NCBI GenBank assembly: GCA_964430365.1
Contig: CAYSEU010000001.1
Location: forward strand, 1-48,908
Reading direction: 5' to 3'
Origin: JAVEVH01 sp964430365
Lineage (GTDB): Bacteria; Patescibacteriota; Dojkabacteria; SC72
Length of the DNA: 48,908 bases
Position numbers and translations under genes: made by a program. The notes under the pieces were generated by a model. It ran no database searches, was not told the origin of the DNA, and saw only the letters and a program-made list of their open reading frames with translations. Within the stretch, counting starts at the first letter, position 1; the number at the start of each line of letters is the position of its first letter. Below are positions 39,753-48,379 of the stretch, one piece after another.

Positions 39753-41603
39753 ATGCATTTGTATAAAACTGTCCCACAATATATAGCACTTTTTCTCTTT
39801 ATATGTTTTACATCTTTCTTAGCTCTTAATTGGGCATCTCCAATATACTCTCAAACGGTAGATGAATTAGAAGAGGAGATAAATGAAAAGACTGAAGAGT
39901 TAAATAAGCAGAAAACATACCTTTCAACTATAGAGGCTAAAATTAAAGAAATTAGTGGTAGTAATTACTCACTATCCCAAAAAATCTCAATGATAAATGA
40001 TGAGATTAATAAGCTTAAAAAAGAAATAGAGAGTAGGGATATAGAGATAGATGATAAGTTATCTAAGATAGATGAAAAGCAGAGGTTACTGGATACCAAA
40101 AAGGAATTTTTAGATGAGATATCATCACAGCTATATATGAAGAGTAGGTATAGTGGAGAACAATTATTATTTTCTTTTTCGACATTAGACAAGATGTTAC
40201 AGAATCTTTTTGTTAAAAAGAATGCTATCTCTATACTGAGAGAGGATATAGAGAAGATTAATGGTGAATACTCTAATCTTTTAGAAGTTAAAGTAGCGTT
40301 AGAGAAAGAGAAAGCAGAGTTAGATGCCCAAAAGAAAGATTTAGATGATTCGTATAAGTTACTTGCTGCTGAAAAGAATAAGATACAAGCAGAATTAAAT
40401 GCGCAGATAGCTACTAAAAATACGATATTAAGAAATATTAATGGATTATCTACAACACTTTCTGACTTACAATACAATTTAATTATTGCAAGGCAGGGAG
40501 GTACTCATGTAGATCCAAATTCTGTCCCAAGTGGGGGAGATTATTGGGGAAGCTTGAAAGGTTTTGATGAGAATGCTCCATCAGGTTATTTTGGAGTTTT
40601 TTCTATAGGTGCTTATACTCATAGGAATGGTATGAGTCAGTGGGGTGCTAAGGCAAGAGCTGAAAGTGGTCAGACATACTCGCAAATTCTTGGTGCTTAC
40701 TATCCAGGGAAGAAGTTAAGAACAGGGACTGTAAATATAGACGGTACAATAGAAAACATTATGATAAATATAGCAACAACAACGTATGGGACTTTGAATT
40801 TCGAAGATGATTACTTACTCAGGTTGGGAGAGATGCCTGCAGATTTTGGGGCAGAGGCACTAAAGGCTCAGGCTATAGCTGCTAGAACATATGCTATCAA
40901 TTATACGAAGAATGGGAAAAAATCAATCTGTACTAACGAATATTGTCAAGTAGTTGGTAGTACGAAGAAGACCGGAGCATGGGCAGAGGCAGTAAAAGCA
41001 ACGAGGGGTGTTATCTTAACTGATTCTTCTGGAAAACCTTCTTCTACTCAGTATGCAGCTATACATGGAGGATGGAGTAATCAGTTTGGTTGGGATACCA
41101 CGGATGGATCTAGCAATTGGGCGAGTAAAGCATGGGACACACAAAGTAAAGTAGGTCAAAGAGGAACATATTATTGGTTCTATAAGGCTTGGTATCGTAC
41201 GGGCTACTCCACAGGGACAACGGTGAGTGAGACTAGTTGCTATCGTAAACCTTGGTTATCTCAGGCAGAGATGGCAGATATCTTAAATATTTATAAAATC
41301 TGGAAAGCAAATGGTGGGGCAAGTGATTCTCGGATATACCCTATTGCAGATGCATGCCATGCTAATGTAGGGCAGTATACTTACGCCCAAGCAAAGCAAC
41401 TTGCGACAAATCCTGTCTCCTCAATTGACCTTGTAGTTACGAGTAATAGCAATGGGTATACTAACAAGATAACTTTCTATACAAATGCTGGTACTATTAC
41501 TATGACAGGTAATGAGTTTAAGACAATATACAATCTAAGAGCTCCTGGTTACTTAAGAATTGCTCAGAATGGATTTGTCCATATAAATATAGAAAAGAAA
41601 TAG
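39753..41603 (+). CDS. Secreted coiled-coil protein with SpoIID/LytB domain
   Basis: 616 aa. A signal peptide (about 1-34, ending SPIYSQ) is followed by a long EnvC/PcsB-like coiled coil (about 36-240), a short linker (QGGTHVDPNSVPSGGD) and a SpoIID domain (about 275-605) with GAYTHRNGMSQWGAKARAESG and ALKAQAIAARTYA. SpoIID proteins cut glycan strands or activate amidases; the coiled coil usually regulates such activity. It probably opens the wall for envelope assembly or division. It lies next to the two-helix gene set and ends in an intrinsic terminator. Confidence 0.88.
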   Translation: MHLYKTVPQYIALFLFICFTSFLALNWASPIYSQTVDELEEEINEKTEELNKQKTYLSTIEAKIKEISGSNYSLSQKISMINDEINKLKKEIESRDIEIDDKLSKIDEKQRLLDTKKEFLDEISSQLYMKSRYSGEQLLFSFSTLDKMLQNLFVKKNAISILREDIEKINGEYSNLLEVKVALEKEKAELDAQKKDLDDSYKLLAAEKNKIQAELNAQIATKNTILRNINGLSTTLSDLQYNLIIARQGGTHVDPNSVPSGGDYWGSLKGFDENAPSGYFGVFSIGAYTHRNGMSQWGAKARAESGQTYSQILGAYYPGKKLRTGTVNIDGTIENIMINIATTTYGTLNFEDDYLLRLGEMPADFGAEALKAQAIAARTYAINYTKNGKKSICTNEYCQVVGSTKKTGAWAEAVKATRGVILTDSSGKPSSTQYAAIHGGWSNQFGWDTTDGSSNWASKAWDTQSKVGQRGTYYWFYKAWYRTGYSTGTTVSETSCYRKPWLSQAEMADILNIYKIWKANGGASDSRIYPIADACHANVGQYTYAQAKQLATNPVSSIDLVVTSNSNGYTNKITFYTNAGTITMTGNEFKTIYNLRAPGYLRIAQNGFVHINIEKK

Positions 41604-41634
41604 GTAAGAATGTATTGTTAATACATACCTTTTT
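41602..41634 (+). terminator. Intrinsic terminator after the SpoIID-domain gene
   Basis: AGGT and ATGTATT (41602-41616, with a 4-nt bulge) pair with AATACAT and ACCT (41620-41630) round a GTT loop, followed by TTTT. The stem begins in the last base of the stop codon region. Confidence 0.65.
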
Positions 41635-42285
41635 ATGATATCCTCTATTCATATGAAAAAAGGAAGACAATATATTCCAAAGAAATTTGCAAAAGTAGAT
41701 AAATCCTTTATTAATAAACTAAGAGCTGAAGAAGAACACGGTGCTCTTACTAGCTTTAGTATATTTCCTAAGAAAGTAACCTTTTACGGTAAAGATCCTG
41801 AGGAAGAGATTGTATTAATAGTAAGAACACATTGGATAGCGTTTGTACCACATATGTTTTTTGTACTACTCATACTTGCTCTTCCAATAGTATTTTTAAT
41901 ACTTTCTTCACAGGTATCATTTTTGGGAACTACGACTTTGTATATCGGTATGTTGGTGGTATGCCTAATATTGGCTTTAAATGTAGTTGTTACTACAATA
42001 CTTAAATGGTATTACACTGTGAATATTGTTACTGATCAGAGAATAGTTGTAATTAAAATGGATAATGCTTTTTACCATTCATATGCAGAAGCACAGCTGG
42101 AAAAGATAGAGGATGTTACTCATACTAATATTGGAGTATTAGGAACTCTTTTTGATGTAGGTGATGTACATATAGATACGGCAGGTCATGGAGTAGATTT
42201 CCATTTAAGAATGTTACCTAGACCAAGAGAATTACAAGATGTAATTAATGATTTACTTGAAATGAAACAGAAGGGGGATATATAG
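41635..42285 (+). CDS. PH-domain (bPH2/YdbT-like) membrane protein
   Basis: 216 aa from ATG 41635, directly after the terminator T run; ATG 41653 (MKKGRQYIPKKF) is an equally good start. Two adjacent membrane helices (about 73-95 and 100-125) precede a beta-rich PH-like domain with WYYTVNIVTDQRIVVI and EAQLEKIEDVTHTNIGVLGTLFDVGDVHI, the hallmark of DUF304/bPH2 proteins. The function of such domains is unclear, perhaps lipid or protein binding. The next gene starts with no gap. Confidence 0.82.
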   Translation: MISSIHMKKGRQYIPKKFAKVDKSFINKLRAEEEHGALTSFSIFPKKVTFYGKDPEEEIVLIVRTHWIAFVPHMFFVLLILALPIVFLILSSQVSFLGTTTLYIGMLVVCLILALNVVVTTILKWYYTVNIVTDQRIVVIKMDNAFYHSYAEAQLEKIEDVTHTNIGVLGTLFDVGDVHIDTAGHGVDFHLRMLPRPRELQDVINDLLEMKQKGDI

Positions 42286-42543
42286 ATGGAAAGCATATAT
42301 ACACAAATATTTTCAAATACATGGCAACCAGTAATTAATCTCGGAGATGTATTAAAAATACCTTTAGTAATAATATTGGTTGGAGTACTTCTTTACTCCT
42401 TTATGTTACTTCTTAAGGTAAGGATTTTGGTAGACACAATAAATTCAGAGGGTAATTTTAAAATGAAAGCCCTTGTCTCTATCAATCTCATCATTACAAT
42501 ATTTGCAACCATAATTGGTACAATAATAATTCTTTTAGGATAA
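42286..42543 (+). CDS. Small two-helix membrane protein, unknown
   Basis: 85 aa, starting immediately after the PH-domain gene stop. Helices at about 24-46 and 62-84 with a polar loop KVRILVDTINSEGNFKMK. It lacks the TrbC-like loop motif of the upstream array. Tight spacing implies translation with its neighbours. Confidence 0.65.
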   Translation: MESIYTQIFSNTWQPVINLGDVLKIPLVIILVGVLLYSFMLLLKVRILVDTINSEGNFKMKALVSINLIITIFATIIGTIIILLG

Positions 42544-42550
42544 TGAGATA

Positions 42551-44809
42551 ATGTCAATTACTGCCTCTAAATATATTAATAACTCACCTTTAAAAACATC
42601 CTACATAGGATTGTATCACTACTCTCGTCCTGTGAGAGGAAAGGATGATATAGGGGTAAATATCTATGGGTTACTCTCTGTATCTAGTAAAGTAGAGATC
42701 CCAGGCGATAAGATTTCTAAATTCGCATGGGATGGTATTGTAGACGGGTTTGAATACTCAAAGACAGACTCAGTAAATGAATCTCTTAAGCTTTCTTTGA
42801 ATGAGGCAGTAAGAAGAATAAAGCAGTTAATTACTAATGATACAAATATGTCTGAGCATGGTATTAATGTAGATTTTACAATATTTGTATCTCATAACGG
42901 AGGTATATATATAGGGTTACTTGGAGAAGCAGATATCTTTGTGTATAAGAAGGGTAGGTTAGTTGATGTATATGAGATGTTAAATAAGAAAAAGGCCAAG
43001 ACTGCAGGTATTGCAATAGAGGAAGGAGATATCATATTTTCTTCTACTATAAATTTCTTTAAAGAGAATTTAAAAAGATTAATGGGTACTAAAAGTAAAG
43101 AAGAATTGGTGTCTGTATTAGAAGAGTTAGGTACTGAAGTAGGTGATGATCAAGGTTTCATTCTTCTCTCTAAGGAAAAAGATATCCAAGTAGAGACGGA
43201 GATTCTTAAAAAGGAAAAGGTAGAGGAAGAGAATACCTCTGACTATATAGCTGAATCTAAACCAATTGATAGCATACCCAAACCTTTTAAGGAAGAGAAG
43301 GATCTTAAGACTTTTGTTTTAGAATTAAAGAAAAGATTCTCTGTAGTAGGTAAATATATAAAAAAGATTCCGAATCCATTCAAAAAATTATCATTTAAAT
43401 CTCTACCTAAGATTAATAACCCTTTTAAAAAGGTAGTGTCTAAATTAAAAGAAACCTTTCTAAATCTTTTTGGTAGAAAGAAATGGTTTAAAAAGATTTC
43501 GTCTAAAGTAACTCAAAGTGGCGTTATTAAGAAGAAAGAGAGATCCTTTAAAGGTTTTAAGATAGATGGATACAAGGAGAGGAATACCAGATTTAAAAGG
43601 TTTAAGACACTTGGGTTGATTCTCCTTATTGTCTCTTTGGTATTTGGAGGTATTAAATTTACACTTAATCAGAAAGAAGCAAGAGAGAGGAGTAGGTTAG
43701 CGAATAGTATATTTACAGAGGTAGAGGAGTTACTCGGGAGTGCTAATTCTAAACTAGGTACAGACAGAGATAGTAGCATTATGAGTATATTTAAGGCATC
43801 AGAGAGATTAGATGAGGTACCTGAAGAGTTAAATGAAATGGATACTCTTAAATTAGAGGAGTTAGAAGCACAGGTATTGGGAGTAGAGGATAGTATATAC
43901 AAAAGGGTAAGGCTTTCTACAAGTGATAGTAATATACAAAGATATATGGATATGTTTGCAATCCATGGTGCAGATTCTAAACCCACGGATATTTCAATAT
44001 ATAGGGATAGTAATGCTAATGAATACCTCTTTATCACAGATGTGGGTATAAAGAGTGTATATAGAGTATCCTTGTATAACAAAGAGGTTAAACAGCTTTC
44101 AGATGAAGAGGGGCTTTTACAAAAGCCTACTTTTGTATATTCTAAACCCTCAGGTATATATATATTAGACTTAGTGAATGGGGTGGTTAGAGCATCTACA
44201 GATGGTAATTGGTATAAATCATTTGTTAAACCAACAGGATTAGGTTTACAAAATATTAAGGCTGGAGATATATCTGAGTTTGCTGTATTTACTACAAATG
44301 ATAATGTATACGTACTAGACAGAGAGAGTAGAGCACTACTTAGATTGACTAACTATGGAACAGGATACGGTCTTTCAGAGGAATATCTTAAGAGTGATTC
44401 ATATGATACCGCTAATGATGTCTTTGCTGATATGAGTGTATATGTACTCTCTGAAGGTGAGAATGGTATACATAGGTATGTGACAGATTACACAATAGGA
44501 AGATTAGTGGAATCTCCTGTTGCTATCAAAGGTCTAGATACTCCTCTTAAAAATCCTAGATATGGATATACTGCAGATGATTTGAATAAGGATCTCTTTA
44601 TATTTGATAGTGAGGATAAGAGGATATTAAGATTTGAAAAACCTCTAGAGTCAGGTGATATTAGGCATCCTAATGAGCTCCTATTAATTAAGCAGTACAT
44701 CTTACCAAGTGATGGAGGTTGGAATGATGTTAAGGATTTTGTAGTAGATTTTAATCAGAAAAATCTCTACATATTAAATGGTACTACGGTATGGAAAGTA
44801 AGTCTGTAG
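42551..44809 (+). CDS. Membrane protein with degenerate PP2C-like and propeller-like domains
   Basis: 752 aa. Residues 1-215 follow the PP2C/PPM order (NGGIYIGLLGEADIFVYKKG, then AGIAIEEGDIIFSSTINFF, then DDQGFILLSKE) but the metal-binding aspartates are largely missing. A long basic linker (about 235-350) leads to one helix (355-373), a short helical region, then a roughly 300-aa outer domain of repeated beta units (VYVLDRESRALLRLTN, LFIFDSEDKRILRFEK, LYILNGTTVWKVSL) typical of NHL/propeller folds. It may pass an outside signal to a cytosolic pseudophosphatase. The domain calls are pattern-based. Confidence 0.65.
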   Translation: MSITASKYINNSPLKTSYIGLYHYSRPVRGKDDIGVNIYGLLSVSSKVEIPGDKISKFAWDGIVDGFEYSKTDSVNESLKLSLNEAVRRIKQLITNDTNMSEHGINVDFTIFVSHNGGIYIGLLGEADIFVYKKGRLVDVYEMLNKKKAKTAGIAIEEGDIIFSSTINFFKENLKRLMGTKSKEELVSVLEELGTEVGDDQGFILLSKEKDIQVETEILKKEKVEEENTSDYIAESKPIDSIPKPFKEEKDLKTFVLELKKRFSVVGKYIKKIPNPFKKLSFKSLPKINNPFKKVVSKLKETFLNLFGRKKWFKKISSKVTQSGVIKKKERSFKGFKIDGYKERNTRFKRFKTLGLILLIVSLVFGGIKFTLNQKEARERSRLANSIFTEVEELLGSANSKLGTDRDSSIMSIFKASERLDEVPEELNEMDTLKLEELEAQVLGVEDSIYKRVRLSTSDSNIQRYMDMFAIHGADSKPTDISIYRDSNANEYLFITDVGIKSVYRVSLYNKEVKQLSDEEGLLQKPTFVYSKPSGIYILDLVNGVVRASTDGNWYKSFVKPTGLGLQNIKAGDISEFAVFTTNDNVYVLDRESRALLRLTNYGTGYGLSEEYLKSDSYDTANDVFADMSVYVLSEGENGIHRYVTDYTIGRLVESPVAIKGLDTPLKNPRYGYTADDLNKDLFIFDSEDKRILRFEKPLESGDIRHPNELLLIKQYILPSDGGWNDVKDFVVDFNQKNLYILNGTTVWKVSL

Positions 44810-44818
44810 TGATATAAT
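44810..44818 (+). promoter_or_regulatory. Extended -10 promoter of smpB
   Basis: TGATATAAT overlapping the end of the preceding gene, 5 nt before the smpB ATG; a leaderless mRNA is predicted. Confidence 0.65.
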
Positions 44819-44823
44819 CAGGT

Positions 44824-45267
44824 ATGTCGATATTAAATAAAAAAGCACTTCGTAACTATGAAATACTTGAGAGATTAGAGGTAGGCATTCTACTTAGGGG
44901 CTCTGAGGTTAAATCTTTGCGTATGGGTAGATGTAATATTAGTGATTCATTTGTAAAAATACTTTCTGGGGAGCTATGGTTAGTAAATACAGATATACCT
45001 AAGTATAAGTTTGATGGTTCTACTGATTACGATTCTGCTAGATCAAGAAAGCTTTTAATAAATAGAAAAGAGTTAGAGTATTTACAAAGTAAGATGAAAC
45101 AGGGTAATCTTACTCTTATACCCCTTAAGATATATTCTAAAGGGAGTATATTTAAGGTAGAAATAGGGTTGGCAAGAGGTAAGAAAAGATATGAGAAGAA
45201 AGAGCAAGAGAAACAGAGGGATTTAGATAAAGAGTTACTTGTAGAAAAAAGAAAATACATGATATAA
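44824..45267 (+). CDS. smpB: SsrA-binding protein SmpB
   Basis: 147 aa. The beta-barrel core has ILERLEVGILLRGSEVKSLR, LWLVNTDIPKYKF and RSRKLLINRKELEYL; the C-terminal tail is rich in K/E and helical, the part that enters the mRNA channel. It binds tmRNA (ssrA at 23131-23542) and brings it to stalled ribosomes. The stop codon lies inside the -10 of the next gene. Confidence 0.96.
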   Translation: MSILNKKALRNYEILERLEVGILLRGSEVKSLRMGRCNISDSFVKILSGELWLVNTDIPKYKFDGSTDYDSARSRKLLINRKELEYLQSKMKQGNLTLIPLKIYSKGSIFKVEIGLARGKKRYEKKEQEKQRDLDKELLVEKRKYMI

Positions 45268-45268
45268 T
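45260..45268 (+). promoter_or_regulatory. Extended -10 promoter at the smpB stop
   Basis: TGATATAAT spans the smpB stop codon and lies 10 nt before the ATG at 45279. Confidence 0.6.
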
Positions 45269-45278
45269 GTTATAGGTT

Positions 45279-45590
45279 ATGGCAATAGAACAAATAGAAC
45301 CAAAATTAAATAGTACGGAGGTTTTAGCTAATGGGGTTTCAACTCCATCCTTTGTTGAAAATGTCCCGGTAGTAGATAGAGTAGAGAATAATCAAAGCTC
45401 TTTAGAGAGTAGTTCTAGTACAGATTCTTTAACAAATACGCTAAGAAAAGCAGAGTTAGAGGGAAAGATAGAGTATGATAGTAAGGAAGTAAAGAAAAAA
45501 ATTCTATCCAGTATATCTCCCTCTGAAGCAGAGTCTTGGAGCACCCTTATTCAAAGCAAAGTACAGGGAGAAGAGATTAAGAGTTTGTAA
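45279..45590 (+). CDS. Unknown soluble acidic protein
   Basis: 103 aa without signal or membrane segment. The first 55 residues are serine/asparagine/valine-rich and probably disordered; the rest is helical (TNTLRKAELEGKIEYDSKEVKKKILSSISPSEAE). I recognise no family. It has its own promoter and lies just upstream of the VirD4-like ATPase, so it could be an accessory or substrate, which is inference. Confidence 0.55.
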   Translation: MAIEQIEPKLNSTEVLANGVSTPSFVENVPVVDRVENNQSSLESSSSTDSLTNTLRKAELEGKIEYDSKEVKKKILSSISPSEAESWSTLIQSKVQGEEIKSL

Positions 45591-45656
45591 TATCCCCTCG
45601 ATTAGAAATTGTATATATGATATCCTTTGATAATACTTTTAAGCTGTCCATTCTGT

Positions 45657-48176
45657 ATGAAAGAGTATCTCTTAAGCCAAGTAGGTCCTATGCCATCTCC
45701 AAAAGAGGAGATAGTTGTTGCTGATCCAAAGGAATATCCTAAAGATTCATATAGTGAGTACATGGATTCTGGTATTAATATCCCATGGCTTTGGGTAATT
45801 TTTGTTCTATCAGTTATCGGTCTTGGTGCCTTAGCATTCTTTAGAGTAAAGAAGAATCTTTTAAAAAGAGATAGGAATGAGAAGGCAAAGGAGTGGGCTC
45901 TTTTTGAAGTTAGAGTACCAAGAGGAAGTGAAGTCGAGACTGGTGTAGCAGAGAAGATGTTTTCTAATTTAGTTGGAATTGGTGGTAAGGGTAAGGGTAT
46001 TGCTGAGAACTTCACAGTGAACAACAGTATTAGTTTTGAGTTAATGGCACTACCAGGAGAGATTAAATTCTTTGTATATTCTCCTAAGAAGTTTGCGGAT
46101 TTAGTAGAGAAGCAGATCTTAGGTTCATATCAAGATGCTGAGGTAAGGAAAGTAGAGGATTACAATATATTTAAGAAAGATTCTAAAGTTGCTTTTACTA
46201 GATTGACTCTTGAGGAAGAAAATTACTGTCCAGTAAAAGTGTCATCTGATTTTACTGGAGATCCCTTAGCAAATATCTTAAGTACTCTTAGTAAGATGTC
46301 TGATGGAGAGGGTGCTATGGTTCAGATTGTAGTTTCTCCCAGTGGTAGTAGTTGGCAAAAGAATGGTTCCAGCTTTATTAAAAAGGTAGAGAACAATAAC
46401 AGTGATCCAGAAAAGAAAAAGATTAATGTAAGTCAGGAAAAGATCCAGGGGATTAATAAGAAGATAGCTAAGAATGGTTTTGTTACTGATATTAGAATAG
46501 TGACATCTGCACCGGATGAGGCTTTGGCTAAAATGCATTTGGAAAATATCGTAGGTGCTTTTGATCAGTATAGTAATCCGGGTATAAATAGATTTAAGAA
46601 GGTAGATATTAAGGGAAAGAAGAAAGAGGAAGAGTTTATGTATGATGTTGTGTATAGGAGAACCCCTATGGATATTAATAGTATACTAAATGTTGAGGAG
46701 TTAGCAGCTATATATCATTTCCCAAATAAGGATGTTACCACTCCTAATATTAATTGGTTATTAGCAAGAGAAATCCCAGCTTCAAATGATATTAGCTCTG
46801 ATATTAACTCCAAAGATACTATCTGGGTAGGTAATAATATATTTAGAGATAAGGTTAAAGCTATATGTTTCCAAAGAGATGATAGAAGAAGACATGCATA
46901 TATATTGGGTCAAACAGGTACTGGTAAATCTTGGCTTATGACAAGAATGATTATTCAAGATATATATAATGGTGATGGAGTTTGTTTTATTGATCCTCAT
47001 GGTCAAACAGCAGAGATGATATTAGAGCGTATACCTCCAGAGAGAGTAGATGATGTTATATATTTCAATGCTGCGGATTTTGAGAGACCTTTTGGTCTTA
47101 ATATTATGGAGTATTATAATGAACAGCATAAGCATCAGATTGTAAATAGTTTTATTGCCTTACTTGTACGACTCTTTGATCCCCATAATCAGGGGTATGT
47201 CGGTCCAATGATGCAACAGGCTGTTAGAAACTCTATGCTTACTGCTATGAGTGTAGAAGGTTCTACATTAATAGAGGTAGTGAGAATGCTACAGGATGAA
47301 AAATGGGTTAATGAGAAATGGTTACCATTAGTAAAGGATGAGTTAGTAAGAAGGTATTGGGTAGATCAAGTAGCTAAGACAGATCAAAAAACTAAGTCTG
47401 AGAGTTTAGGTTACTTTATTTCTAAATTTGATAAGTTCACAACTAACTTAGCTATTAGAAACATTATTGGTCAATCAGAATCCTCTTTTGATTTTAGAGA
47501 TGTAATGGATAATGGAAAGATATTAATCGTTAATTTAGCAAAGGGTATGCTTGGTGAAGAGAATATGTCCTTTTTAGGGTTAATACTTGTACAAAAGATG
47601 TTAGCTGCAGCATTGAGTAGAGAGGATGTACCAGAGGATCAGAGAAAGGATTTCTTCTTCTATGCAGATGAGTTCCAAAACTTTGCTACTGATGAATTTA
47701 CATCTATACTTTCTGAAGCAAGAAAGTACAAATTGAATTTAACATTGGCTCATCAGTATATTGGTCAGTTACCTGAAAATGTTAAGGGTGCCGTATTTGG
47801 TAATGTTGGTTCTCTATTTATTACTAGATGTAGTAATGAGGATGCACAATTCTTAGAGCCTCAGTTCGAAACATATGTAAAAGCAACAGATATCATTAAT
47901 CAGGGTATTGCACACTACTATGTAAAACTCTTAAACAACAATACGTATCCGAGCCCATTCTCACTAGATGCTAGCTTTGGTCCTAAATTTCCTAACTCAG
48001 GTTTTGATATTAAGGTAAATCCAAACTTAGCAGCCATTATTAAAAAGATGTCTAGACTAAAATATGGTAGGGATCTTAATATCGTAAATATGGATATTGC
48101 TAGAAGGTCTGATCTGGATAGGAAGGAAGAATCTCAACCTGCGGAGTCCACTGGCTTTCCTCCTATTTCTTTTTAG
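45657..48176 (+). CDS. VirD4/TraG-like membrane-anchored ATPase
   Basis: 839 aa from ATG 45657; a TTG at 45627 would add ten residues. One membrane helix (about 42-62), then a soluble domain (about 75-400) shared by CPR homologues. The ATPase domain has Walker A GQTGTGKS (about 418-425), IDPHGQTAE, and Walker B FFYADEFQNFATDEF (about 667-681) followed by TLAHQYIGQL, as in TraG/VirD4 coupling proteins and HerA-like ATPases. It would feed DNA or protein to a secretion channel or pump DNA. It is the energy source I assign to the upstream two-helix set. Confidence 0.85.
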   Translation: MKEYLLSQVGPMPSPKEEIVVADPKEYPKDSYSEYMDSGINIPWLWVIFVLSVIGLGALAFFRVKKNLLKRDRNEKAKEWALFEVRVPRGSEVETGVAEKMFSNLVGIGGKGKGIAENFTVNNSISFELMALPGEIKFFVYSPKKFADLVEKQILGSYQDAEVRKVEDYNIFKKDSKVAFTRLTLEEENYCPVKVSSDFTGDPLANILSTLSKMSDGEGAMVQIVVSPSGSSWQKNGSSFIKKVENNNSDPEKKKINVSQEKIQGINKKIAKNGFVTDIRIVTSAPDEALAKMHLENIVGAFDQYSNPGINRFKKVDIKGKKKEEEFMYDVVYRRTPMDINSILNVEELAAIYHFPNKDVTTPNINWLLAREIPASNDISSDINSKDTIWVGNNIFRDKVKAICFQRDDRRRHAYILGQTGTGKSWLMTRMIIQDIYNGDGVCFIDPHGQTAEMILERIPPERVDDVIYFNAADFERPFGLNIMEYYNEQHKHQIVNSFIALLVRLFDPHNQGYVGPMMQQAVRNSMLTAMSVEGSTLIEVVRMLQDEKWVNEKWLPLVKDELVRRYWVDQVAKTDQKTKSESLGYFISKFDKFTTNLAIRNIIGQSESSFDFRDVMDNGKILIVNLAKGMLGEENMSFLGLILVQKMLAAALSREDVPEDQRKDFFFYADEFQNFATDEFTSILSEARKYKLNLTLAHQYIGQLPENVKGAVFGNVGSLFITRCSNEDAQFLEPQFETYVKATDIINQGIAHYYVKLLNNNTYPSPFSLDASFGPKFPNSGFDIKVNPNLAAIIKKMSRLKYGRDLNIVNMDIARRSDLDRKEESQPAESTGFPPISF

Positions 48177-48205
48177 GTAAGGTACTGCACAAATACTCTG
48201 GTTTC

Positions 48206-48214
48206 TGGTAAAAT
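48206..48214 (+). promoter_or_regulatory. Extended -10 promoter of tRNA-Ile
   Basis: TGGTAAAAT, the same form as before tRNA-Arg, 15 nt upstream of the tRNA 5' end. Confidence 0.5.
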
Positions 48215-48229
48215 CACACGTACTCTTAT

Positions 48230-48303
48230 GGGAGTATAGCTCAGGTGGTTAGAGCGCGGTTCTTATAAAGCCGTGGTCGATGGTTCAAGTCCATCTACTC
48301 CCA
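48230..48303 (+). tRNA. tRNA-Ile(TAT)
   Basis: Acceptor GGGAGTA/TACTCCC, D arm GCTC-AGGTGGTTA-GAGC as in bacterial tRNA-Ile, anticodon stem CGGTT/AGCCG with loop CTTATAA (anticodon TAT), variable loop TGGTC, T arm GATGG/CCATC and discriminator A. CCA is not encoded. It reads AUA directly, a codon used heavily here, where most bacteria use a lysidine-modified CAU tRNA. Confidence 0.93.
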
Positions 48304-48304
48304 T

Positions 48305-48323
48305 CCCGCTAACTTATAGTGGG
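48305..48323 (+). repeat. Hairpin directly after tRNA-Ile
   Basis: CCCGCT (48305-48310) pairs with AGTGGG (48318-48323), one G.U, with a 7-nt loop. No T run follows on either strand, so I do not call it a terminator; it may be a 3' processing signal. Confidence 0.4.
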
Positions 48324-48379
48324 AAAGTGCATAAGAAAGAGAGAGTTTCCTGTTTGAAAGGTATTGTATATGGGAGATT

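Noticed and set aside
39965..40477. 170-codon minus-strand frame, serine- and isoleucine-rich
   Set aside because: Antisense of the coiled-coil part of the SpoIID protein; the composition mirrors the K/E-rich repeats.
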